A stretch of 63,388 nt of DNA from Bacteroides caecigallinarum (lineage in GTDB: Bacteria; Bacteroidota; Bacteroidia; Bacteroidales; Bacteroidaceae), in contig NZ_JADYTJ010000013.1 of assembly GCF_021531075.1 (NCBI RefSeq), positions 1 through 63,388 on the forward strand, read 5' to 3'. Positions 8,465 to 14,973 of the stretch are shown here, piece after piece (position 1 is the first letter of the stretch; the number at the start of each line of letters is the position of its first letter). Under the pieces are notes generated by a model. The model did not search any database. It had not been told where the DNA came from and saw only the letters and a program-made list of their open reading frames with translations. The translations under genes and the position numbers were made by a program.

Positions 8465-9532
8465 TTACTTGTTTATTATTTCCATCTGCTGACGTACGCT
8501 TTCTTCGTGTATAGCCTCGAATACGTGTTTAACAAATTCAGAATCCATACCGCATAATGAGCCTTGTGCTCCTCGTTTGTCCAGGATTTCATTGTAACGT
8601 CCTGTCTGGAGGATAGTCATATTATGTTCTTTCTTGAATGTTCCTATTTCGCGGCACACACGCATACGTTTTGCCATAATCTCCATAAGTTCGTTGTCGC
8701 AGTCGTCAATCTGGCGTCTCAACTCATTCAGGTTTTCTGTTGTCTGGTGTTCTTTACGGATAACCAGCAGATTCAGTATGTAGTCAAGTACGTCTGGAGT
8801 AACCTGCTGCGATGCATCGCTCCATGCACAGTCCGGATTGCAGTGTGACTCTACTATAAGTCCGTCGAAACCAAGGTCCATAGCCTGCTGACAAAGAGAT
8901 GCGATGAGTTCACGCTTACCACCGATATGGCTTGGATCGCACAGGATAGGAAGATTAGGGATACGTCTTCTCAGTTCGATAGGAATATGCCATTGTGGAA
9001 GATTGCGGTAGATTTTCTTGTCGTATGATGAGAAACCGCGATGAATAGCTCCGAGTCTTTTTATTCCGGCGTTGTTTATTCTTTCCATTGCACCAATCCA
9101 TAACTCTAGATCAGGGTTTACCGGATTCTTTACATATACAGGAACGTCAACTCCCTTAAGGGCATCTGCAATTTCCTGTACTGCAAAAGGATTGGCTGTG
9201 GTACGAGCTCCAATCCAAAGTATGTCGATGCCAGCTTTAAGACATTCGTAAACATGTTTTGCTGTTGCAACTTCGGTTGAAACATACATACCTGTTTCCT
9301 TCTTAACTTCCTTGAGCCAAGCCAAACCTTCTACTCCTATACCTTCGAAACCTCCCGGTTTAGTACGTGGTTTCCATATTCCGGCGCGGAAAATCTTTAT
9401 GCCATTGCCAGCCAGTTGTTTGGCCGTGCTCATTACTTGTTCTTCTGTCTCTGCACTGCAAGGTCCTGCAATTATCATAGGTCGTTCTTCTGATACGCCT
9501 TCCAGTCTGATAGGTTCTAATTCGAGTGCCAT
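8465..9532 (-). CDS. Bifunctional DAHP synthase / chorismate mutase
   Basis: Residues 1-260 form a type I-beta (KDO8P-like) 3-deoxy-7-phosphoheptulonate synthase (PMIIAGPCSAETEEQV, FRAGIWKPRTKPGGFEG, ILCDPSHIGGKRE, GLIVESHCNPD). Residues about 265-355 form an AroQ-type chorismate mutase (LNELRRQIDDCDNELMEIMAKRM). The fusion catalyses the first step of the shikimate pathway and the branch-point conversion of chorismate to prephenate. In such fusions the mutase domain can also confer feedback control by prephenate. It lies between the aminotransferase and tyrA genes in the operon. Confidence 0.92.
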   Translation of the reverse strand: MALELEPIRLEGVSEERPMIIAGPCSAETEEQVMSTAKQLAGNGIKIFRAGIWKPRTKPGGFEGIGVEGLAWLKEVKKETGMYVSTEVATAKHVYECLKAGIDILWIGARTTANPFAVQEIADALKGVDVPVYVKNPVNPDLELWIGAMERINNAGIKRLGAIHRGFSSYDKKIYRNLPQWHIPIELRRRIPNLPILCDPSHIGGKRELIASLCQQAMDLGFDGLIVESHCNPDCAWSDASQQVTPDVLDYILNLLVIRKEHQTTENLNELRRQIDDCDNELMEIMAKRMRVCREIGTFKKEHNMTILQTGRYNEILDKRGAQGSLCGMDSEFVKHVFEAIHEESVRQQMEIINK

Positions 9533-9569
9533 AGTTGTAATCTTTTAGTAGTTATTTGTATTTTTCCAG

Positions 9570-10754
9570 TTATTTCATATTCTTTATTCTCTCAAGTGCT
9601 TCTGCCAGTTTCTCTTCTTTGGCACAAAGCGAAATACGGATATATCTCTTTCCGTTGCTTCCGAAGATGAATCCCGGAGTGATGAAAACCCTTGCCTGAT
9701 GGAGAACTTTTTCTGTCAGTTCCTCTACATCAGTGTATGTTTCAGGTATCTTACCCCAGAGGAACATACCTACTTGATTCTTGTCGAAAGTACATCCCAA
9801 CTCGTTCATTATGGCTTCTGCCAGTTTACGGCGACGACTGTAAACATTGAAGTTGGCTTCTTCGTGCCATTCTGCACTGTTGTTGTATGCCTGTGCTGCT
9901 GCCAGCTGTAATGGGCGGAAAGTTCCTGAGTCGATATTGCTCTTTATTTTCAGAATCCACTGTACGAAAGTGGCGTTTGTTGCCAGCATTCCTACACGCC
10001 AGCCCGGCATATTGTGGCTCTTACTCATAGAGTTGAACTCTATACAGCATTCTTTTGCTCCCGGAACATTGAGTATGCTTATCGGTTTCTTGTTGAGGAT
10101 GAAGCTGTATGGATTGTCGTTCACTACCACGATGTTGTGACGGCGTGCGAAATCAACTATTTTTTCGTACAGCTCCATTGTAGCGTTGGCTCCGGTCGGC
10201 ATGTTGGGATAGTTGGTCCACATGATTTTCACACCGGTGAGGTCCATCTTTTCAAGTTCTTCAAAATCAGGCTGCCAGTTGTTGTCCTCACGAAGGTTGT
10301 AGTTGATAATTTCACTTCCCAGAATCTTGTTAAGTGAAGTGTAAGTAGGGTAGCCGGGGTTTGGAACCAGAACCTTGTCGCCCGGATTAACCAAAGCAAG
10401 TGTTACGTGAAGGATACCTTCCTTTGAGCCGATAAGGGGCTGTATTTCTGTGGCAGGGTCAAGGTCTACATTGTACCATCTTTTATACCAGTCTGCCATA
10501 GCCTTTCTTAGTTCAGGTATTCCCACAGTGGGTTGGTAGCCGTGAGCATCAGGCTTTTTTGCATTCTCACAAAGAACATTGATTGTTTCTTCTGACGGTG
10601 GCATGTCCGGACTGCCTATACCTAGGCTTATCACGTTTTTACCTTCGGCATTCATCTTTGCCACTTCCTTCAGCTTTCTGCTGAAGTAGTATTCGCTTAC
10701 GTTTGCCAGTCTGTCGGCCGGCTGTATATTATATTGTAGATTCTCCTTCTGCAT
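9570..10754 (-). CDS. PLP-dependent class I/II aminotransferase, probably aromatic
   Basis: The 394-residue protein shows fold type I features: the PLP lysine in FNSMSKSHNMPGWRVG, the aspartate/tyrosine segment VVNDNPYSFIL, NYPNMPTGA and the C-terminal substrate-binding Arg in KRYIRISLCA. Its place between pheA (with a 26-base overlap) and the DAHP synthase gene argues that it transaminates phenylpyruvate and 4-hydroxyphenylpyruvate to Phe and Tyr. By sequence alone it could also be a broad aspartate/diaminopimelate-type enzyme. Confidence 0.85.
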   Translation of the reverse strand: MQKENLQYNIQPADRLANVSEYYFSRKLKEVAKMNAEGKNVISLGIGSPDMPPSEETINVLCENAKKPDAHGYQPTVGIPELRKAMADWYKRWYNVDLDPATEIQPLIGSKEGILHVTLALVNPGDKVLVPNPGYPTYTSLNKILGSEIINYNLREDNNWQPDFEELEKMDLTGVKIMWTNYPNMPTGANATMELYEKIVDFARRHNIVVVNDNPYSFILNKKPISILNVPGAKECCIEFNSMSKSHNMPGWRVGMLATNATFVQWILKIKSNIDSGTFRPLQLAAAQAYNNSAEWHEEANFNVYSRRRKLAEAIMNELGCTFDKNQVGMFLWGKIPETYTDVEELTEKVLHQARVFITPGFIFGSNGKRYIRISLCAKEEKLAEALERIKNMK

Positions 10755-11571
10755 ATTCTCCTAAAATTTTAAGTGCTTTTGTAAGTGGTGTAACAGCATC
10801 TATAGATTGTTTGTATTTCAGATAGTCATTAAACATTACGTCTACGTAGAACATATATTCCCATTCGCGTCCGATAATAGGAAGTGACTGTATTTTTGTG
10901 AGGTTTATCTTATAGAATGAGAAAATTGACAATACTTGTGAAAGGCTTCCTTCGCTGTGGGGAAGTGAGAATACTATGTTTGCCTTGTTCACTTTTGAGC
11001 GGTCTTTCAGTTCGTCTGCCAACCAAGGGTTGCTGATAACGAGGAATCGTGTAAAGTTGTGTTTGTTTGTTTCTATTCCTTCTTCCAGGATTTTCATGTC
11101 GTAAAGTCCTGCTGCATATTTGGAACAGATAGCTGCATGTCCTCTCAGATTGTTTTTTCTGATGTTTTCGGCACTTCCTGCTGTATCTTCAGTTTCTACT
11201 ACTTTCATTTCAGGATGATTGTGCAGAAAGTCGCGACATTGTGCCAAAGCTACCGGGTGTGAGTTCACTTCTGTCAGGTCCTCCCAGTTGTCTTCCGGCA
11301 GACACATGATGCTGTGGCTTATTCTGAGTTTGTGTTCGCCTATGATTGTTGCTCCGCTTTCACGAAGTAACTCGTAGTTGTGTAGCAAACTTCCTGCTAT
11401 TGTGTTTTCTATTGCAAGCACGCCTATCACGTCGCTGTCTTTTTTCATTTGTGCAAAAACTTCTTCGAATGTGTTGCAACAAATAAGCTCTATCTCTTCA
11501 TCCTTGAAAAACTTGTGGGCAGCTATGTCGTGATAAGAGCCCTTTACTCCTTGAATTGCTATCTTTCTCAT
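10729..11571 (-). CDS. pheA: Prephenate dehydratase
   Basis: The 280-residue protein has the dehydratase domain (1-185: IAIQGVKGSYHDIAAHKFF, VLAIENTIAGSLLHNYELL, catalytic TRF in NKHNFTRFLVIS) and a C-terminal ACT domain (about 195-270). In the ACT domain the Phe-binding motif usually written ESRP reads QSLP, so feedback inhibition may differ from the E. coli type. It converts prephenate to phenylpyruvate and is the first gene of the leftward aromatic operon. It is preceded by an attenuator whose leader peptide is rich in Phe codons. Confidence 0.93.
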   Translation of the reverse strand: MRKIAIQGVKGSYHDIAAHKFFKDEEIELICCNTFEEVFAQMKKDSDVIGVLAIENTIAGSLLHNYELLRESGATIIGEHKLRISHSIMCLPEDNWEDLTEVNSHPVALAQCRDFLHNHPEMKVVETEDTAGSAENIRKNNLRGHAAICSKYAAGLYDMKILEEGIETNKHNFTRFLVISNPWLADELKDRSKVNKANIVFSLPHSEGSLSQVLSIFSFYKINLTKIQSLPIIGREWEYMFYVDVMFNDYLKYKQSIDAVTPLTKALKILGEYAEGESTI

Positions 11572-11587
11572 TTTTTTATGTAATGTT

Positions 11588-11621
11588 AAAAAAAATCCCG
11601 CCTCATGTTGAAGCGGGATTT
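11588..11621 (-). terminator. Attenuator terminator in the pheA leader
   Basis: On the minus strand AAATCCCGC pairs with GCGGGATTT around an 11-base loop, followed by eight T, ending 17 bases before the pheA ATG. The left arm plus adjacent bases (TCCCGCTTC, 11610-11618) is perfectly complementary to GAAGCGGGA at 11671-11679 in the end of the leader peptide gene, which gives the alternative antiterminator. Confidence 0.92.
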
Positions 11622-11654
11622 CGTTATTTTATTTTGTATTGATTTCTTTTCGTA

Positions 11655-11741
11655 TTATGCACATACGACTTCCCGCTTCACTTCATTGCTAAAGTAAAAG
11701 TAAAAAAAGAAAAAGAAGAAGTATGTAGCAAATGTCTTCAT
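11655..11741 (-). CDS. Phe/Tyr-rich leader peptide of the aromatic operon
   Basis: A 28-codon frame starting with ATG at 11741 encodes a peptide with YFFFFFFYFYF at residues 7-17 (nine Phe and three Tyr in all) and ends with TAA at 11655. It lies between the promoter and the attenuator terminator. The antiterminator arm (11671-11679) is in its last codons: a ribosome stalled on Phe/Tyr codons would leave this arm free to pair with 11610-11618 and prevent the terminator; a ribosome reaching the stop codon would cover it and allow termination. The frame, codon content and RNA complementarity are seen directly; the regulatory function follows the classical pheA leader model. Confidence 0.9.
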   Translation of the reverse strand: MKTFATYFFFFFFYFYFSNEVKREVVCA

Positions 11742-11768
11742 AAATACTTTTTGTTATTGTTTACGGTG

Positions 11769-11797
11769 CAAATGTAATACTTTTCTTGAAAAAACAA
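11769..11797 (-). promoter_or_regulatory. Promoter of the aromatic operon
   Basis: Minus-strand TTG (11795-11797), 18 bases, TACATTTG (11769-11776). It sits 28 bases before the leader peptide start. Confidence 0.65.
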
Positions 11798-11896
11798 GAA
11801 TAGGATTAAAAAAATCTTCAAAATTTTTAATTTTCAAGCATTATTATCTTATTTTGCGATGCTGGTTTAATATTAGTAATACATATAAAAATCATT

Positions 11897-13066
11897 ATGA
11901 AGTATAATTTTGATGAATTAATTGACAGGAAAGATACAAATGCTGTCAAGATAGACGAAATGAAAGATATATGGGGGAGAGATGATCTGATCCCGATGTG
12001 GGTGGCTGATATGGATTTTGCTACCCCGGATTTTGTGGTTGATGCTGTGAAGAAACGTTGCGAACATCCTGTGTTTGGCTATACCGTAAAATCAGACAGC
12101 TATTATAATTCTATAGTAAATTGGGTGAAAGCACGTTACGGAATGGAGATTGAGAAAAAACATATTAATTACGTTCCAGGGATAGTGGCAGGACTGGGTA
12201 TGGCATTGAACTGTTTTACATCTCCGGGTGATAAGGTTGTTATCATGCCTCCGGTGTATCATCCGTTTGCATGGCTTACTACCAGAAATAACAGACAACT
12301 TGTGGAATGTCCTATGATATTCGAGAATGGAGAATACAGAATGAATCTTGAACTCCTTAGAAACATAAAGAAAGGTGTACGCGTGCTTATTCTCTGTAAT
12401 CCTCACAATCCGGGTGGGGTAGTATGGAAGAGGGAAGAACTGGAAGAGCTGGCAGAAATCTGTGCAGAGGATAATATATTGGTATTCTCTGATGAGATAC
12501 ATGCTGACCTTACACTCGCACCGTATAGACATCTGCCTTTTGCTATGGTATCCGAAAAAGCGAAAAACAATTCCGTCACCTTCATGGCACCAAGCAAGGC
12601 TTTCAATATGCCTGGTGTGGCAGCATCGCACACTATTATATATAATGATGCATTGCGTGGAAAGTTTGAAACTTATCTTGAAGCTGGCGAGTTGAATGCG
12701 GGACATGTGTTTGCTTTCCCGGCTGTAGAAGCTGCGTATTCAAATGGAACGGAATGGCTGGACCAGTGTCTGGAATATATTCAGGGAAATATTGATTATG
12801 TAGATTCTTTCCTTAAGAACAATACTCCAAAGATAAAGGTTATACGTCCTATGGCATCGTATCTGATATGGCTGGATTGCCGTGAATTGGGATTGAATCA
12901 TGACGAACTAAACTCTTTCTTTGCAGATAAAGCCGGACTGGCTTTGAATGATGGGGAAATGTTTGGTCGCGAAGGTGCCGGATTTATGAGGATGAATGTT
13001 GGAACTCAGCGCTTTGTAGTTGAACGTGCTATGAAACAGCTGGCTGAAGCATATAAAACATCATAA
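11897..13066 (+). CDS. MalY/PatB-family C-S lyase (cystathionine beta-lyase-like)
   Basis: The 389-residue PLP enzyme has the family start YNFDELIDRKDTNAVK, the MWVADMDFATPDFV segment, ILCNPHNPGG, FSDEIHADL and the PLP lysine in APSKAFNMPG. MalY/PatB enzymes cleave cystathionine or other cysteine S-conjugates to pyruvate, ammonia and a thiol. It stands alone, divergent from the aromatic operon and followed by its own terminator. Whether methionine biosynthesis or cysteine breakdown is its main role cannot be told. Confidence 0.88.
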   Translation: MKYNFDELIDRKDTNAVKIDEMKDIWGRDDLIPMWVADMDFATPDFVVDAVKKRCEHPVFGYTVKSDSYYNSIVNWVKARYGMEIEKKHINYVPGIVAGLGMALNCFTSPGDKVVIMPPVYHPFAWLTTRNNRQLVECPMIFENGEYRMNLELLRNIKKGVRVLILCNPHNPGGVVWKREELEELAEICAEDNILVFSDEIHADLTLAPYRHLPFAMVSEKAKNNSVTFMAPSKAFNMPGVAASHTIIYNDALRGKFETYLEAGELNAGHVFAFPAVEAAYSNGTEWLDQCLEYIQGNIDYVDSFLKNNTPKIKVIRPMASYLIWLDCRELGLNHDELNSFFADKAGLALNDGEMFGREGAGFMRMNVGTQRFVVERAMKQLAEAYKTS

Positions 13067-13085
13067 TGCAACATCATAGTATATA

Positions 13086-13130
13086 AAATCCGGAAATGAA
13101 AGACTAAATTTTCTTCCATTTCCGGATTTT
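13086..13130 (+). terminator. Terminator after the MalY-type gene
   Basis: AAATCCGGAAATG pairs with CATTTCCGGATTT around a 17-base loop and is followed by TTCTTG. Confidence 0.8.
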
Positions 13131-13149
13131 CTTGTTATTATATTTTATT

Positions 13150-13193
13150 GTTTATTATCTGTTTAGTGAACGTTCAGTAAACAGTCTATAAAC
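13150..13193. repeat. 11-base-phased GTTYA/TRAAC repeat, short array
   Basis: GTTYA starts at 13150, 13161 and 13172, and its reverse complement TRAAC starts at 13167, 13178 and 13189, all exactly 11 bases apart; the basic unit looks like GTTYAGTRAAC. It lies between converging genes. The same family forms a longer array at 34310-34474. Confidence 0.75.
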
Positions 13194-13199
13194 AGATTT

Positions 13200-14153
13200 T
13201 TAATATATACCTACTTTGTTTTCCTGACCGAAGTTGTTGTAATTTCCGCTTATCATATTTTCACTTTCAGGATTCAGCTCTATGGCTTTCTTCAGGTCTT
13301 CTACTGAACCATCTTTATCTCCTTTCAGCAATTTGGCACGTCCTCTTTCCTGATATAGTTTTGCATTTTCTGGAGATAGCTCAAGTGCTTCGTCGTATAC
13401 GGCAATAGCCTGGTCGAATTCTTTGTTTTCCAGCAAAGCAGTACCTTTTACTAGATACGCCTTTTCATTGAAAGGATTAAGCGAGAGCACCTTGTCAAGG
13501 TATGATATACCTTCCTCTATATTTCCTGTTGCTGCACAGATTTCACCTTTCAGAACCAGTGCATCTTCATCGTCGCTGTCTTTTGATAAGATAGTGTCAA
13601 GGTCTTCTGTAGCTTCCTTTGCCTGTCGCATATCCCACAGAACCTCAGCTCTTAGCTGATAGGCTTCTTTGAATTCTTCGTCTATGGCAATAGCTTTTGT
13701 AAGCATTACTATAGCCTGAATGTAATTCTTTGTTCCTTTTTCTGCCTTTGCTGCCAGATAGAATGCTGCCTTGTTCTTTTCATCCAGCGCTATTGCCTTT
13801 TCGCAGGCTTCTTTCATAGCCGGGTAATCTTCCTGCATGAAACAGACACCTGCCAGTGAAAGAAGAATTTTGGCGTTGTCAGGTGCTATTTCAGTAAGTC
13901 TGTGATACACTTTTCTTGCTTCGTCGGTTTTACCTGTCTGAAGGTAAGATGCGGCAAGGAGTTCCATTGTTTCCACATCTTCTTTTAGTGCTGTTGCTTC
14001 TTCAAAGCATTTGATGGCATATGGCAATTGTCGGATATTGCGTGCTCTGATGCCATCGTATTTTAGAATTTCAAAGTTTTTCTTTTCCTGTTTCTCCTGT
14101 TCGCTACCTTCGTTTTTCTTGTTTCCGCCGAACAGGGATGATAATAGACCCAT
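13200..14153 (-). CDS. Tetratricopeptide repeat protein
   Basis: The product (317 residues from the ATG at 14153) begins MGLLSSLFGGNKKNEGSE, then carries about eight TPR units of 34 residues (for example AIKCFEEATALKEDVETMELLAASYLQ, AIVMLTKAIAIDEEFKEAYQLRAEV, AIAVYDEALELSPENAKLYQERGRA). There is no signal peptide or membrane segment, so it is a cytoplasmic scaffold of unknown partners. The frame extends 20 codons further, but the promoter at 14183-14213 lies inside that extension. The gene end abuts the 11-base repeat array. Confidence 0.82.
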   Translation of the reverse strand: MGLLSSLFGGNKKNEGSEQEKQEKKNFEILKYDGIRARNIRQLPYAIKCFEEATALKEDVETMELLAASYLQTGKTDEARKVYHRLTEIAPDNAKILLSLAGVCFMQEDYPAMKEACEKAIALDEKNKAAFYLAAKAEKGTKNYIQAIVMLTKAIAIDEEFKEAYQLRAEVLWDMRQAKEATEDLDTILSKDSDDEDALVLKGEICAATGNIEEGISYLDKVLSLNPFNEKAYLVKGTALLENKEFDQAIAVYDEALELSPENAKLYQERGRAKLLKGDKDGSVEDLKKAIELNPESENMISGNYNNFGQENKVGIY

Positions 14154-14182
14154 AATTAATAAATTTATTTTGTTAGCGACTG

Positions 14183-14213
14183 CAAAAGTACAAAAATCAA
14201 TTGATGAATACAA
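14183..14213 (-). promoter_or_regulatory. Promoter of the TPR gene
   Basis: Minus-strand TTG (14211-14213), 20 bases, TACTTTTG (14183-14190). It fits the consensus and decides the TPR start codon. Confidence 0.7.
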
Positions 14214-14251
14214 AAAAAGAGAATGCCATGTTTGACATTCTCTTTCCGATG

Positions 14252-14324
14252 TACACCCTCAGGGATTCGAACCCTGGACCCACTGATTAAGAGTCAGTTG
14301 CTCTACCAACTGAGCTAAGAGTGC
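14252..14324 (-). tRNA. tRNA-Lys (CTT)
   Basis: A 73-base cloverleaf with acceptor GCACTCT/AGGGTGT (with G-U pairs), anticodon loop ACTCTTAAT giving CTT, and T arm CAGGGTTCGAATCCCTG. No CCA is encoded. It is the last of three tRNA genes in a leftward cluster. Confidence 0.93.
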
Positions 14325-14339
14325 ATTACCTGTTGTTTG

Positions 14340-14411
14340 AGGTTCCTGGCGGATTCGAACCGCCGTACACGGTTTTGCAGACCGCTGACTAAGCCACTCA
14401 TCCAAGGAACC
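14340..14411 (-). tRNA. tRNA-Cys (GCA), copy 2
   Basis: Acceptor GGTTCCT/AGGAACC, anticodon loop CTGCAAA giving GCA, T arm GGCGGTTCGAATCCGCC, discriminator U. It is identical to the copy at 14441-14512. Confidence 0.93.
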
Positions 14412-14440
14412 GTAGCAATCAATTTTTTTCAGTAAAGTGG

Positions 14441-14512
14441 AGGTTCCTGGCGGATTCGAACCGCCGTACACGGTTTTGCAGACCGCTGACTAAGCCACTC
14501 ATCCAAGGAACC
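14441..14512 (-). tRNA. tRNA-Cys (GCA), copy 1
   Basis: The 72 bases are identical to 14340-14411; a 29-base spacer separates the two. The cluster order in transcription is Cys, Cys, Lys. Confidence 0.93.
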
Positions 14513-14549
14513 GGAAGGCATTTTGATATTGTTCTTCTCAAATGCGATG

Positions 14550-14579
14550 CAAAGGTACGTCTTTTTTTTAAATATGCAA
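14550..14579 (-). promoter_or_regulatory. Promoter of the tRNA cluster
   Basis: Minus-strand TTG (14577-14579), 19 bases, TACCTTTG (14550-14557), a full match to the Bacteroidetes consensus. The rest of the gap up to 14820 is AT-rich and holds only a weak inverted repeat (CGGCATT/AATGCCG, about 14779-14819) that could end the feo transcript. Confidence 0.75.
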
Positions 14580-14820
14580 TACTTTGGATGAAAAAAATCT
14601 TTTTTTATTCACACCTCTAAATTGTAATATATTGCTTATTGTTGTTGATAGTCTAATTTTAATCTTGTATATCAATACTTTGCATGATTAGTTTTTGAAA
14701 AAAGACTGCTCTTTCATTTTGAGAATATATTTGAATCGTGTTTTTAGTGTCTTTATTCGTCTGTAAAATAACTTCTTAAACGGCATTACATATTCTTTAT
14801 TTATATAAATACAATGCCGG

Positions 14821-14973
14821 TTATTTCTTTTCACAGTTCTTTTTTAGTGCACATCCGGCACACGAGTCGCATGCCGACTTGCCTTTGCCGGATAATAATC
14901 TATATATGCGTAGCCCTACGAAGACTACGCACAAGATTATTATTATTCCTATTATTACTGTCTGTATGTCCAT
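14821..14973 (-). CDS. FeoB-associated Cys-rich membrane protein
   Basis: A 50-residue protein starts directly after the feoB stop codon. It has one N-terminal membrane helix (TVIIGIIIILCVVFVGLRI) and a cytoplasmic tail with four cysteines (CDSCAGC, then C in KKNCEK), the pattern of the small proteins encoded after feoB in many bacteria. It may help FeoB function or handle iron at the inner face. Confidence 0.85.
   Translation of the reverse strand: MDIQTVIIGIIIILCVVFVGLRIYRLLSGKGKSACDSCAGCALKKNCEKK

Noticed and set aside
12092-12706. 204-codon minus-strand open frame inside the MalY-type gene
   Set aside because: Antisense shadow of a conserved PLP enzyme, with no recognisable motif.
14779-14820. 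Strong terminator for the feo operon
   Set aside because: The CGGCATT/AATGCCG arms are short, the loop is long and the T tract is weak, so it is mentioned only as a possibility.
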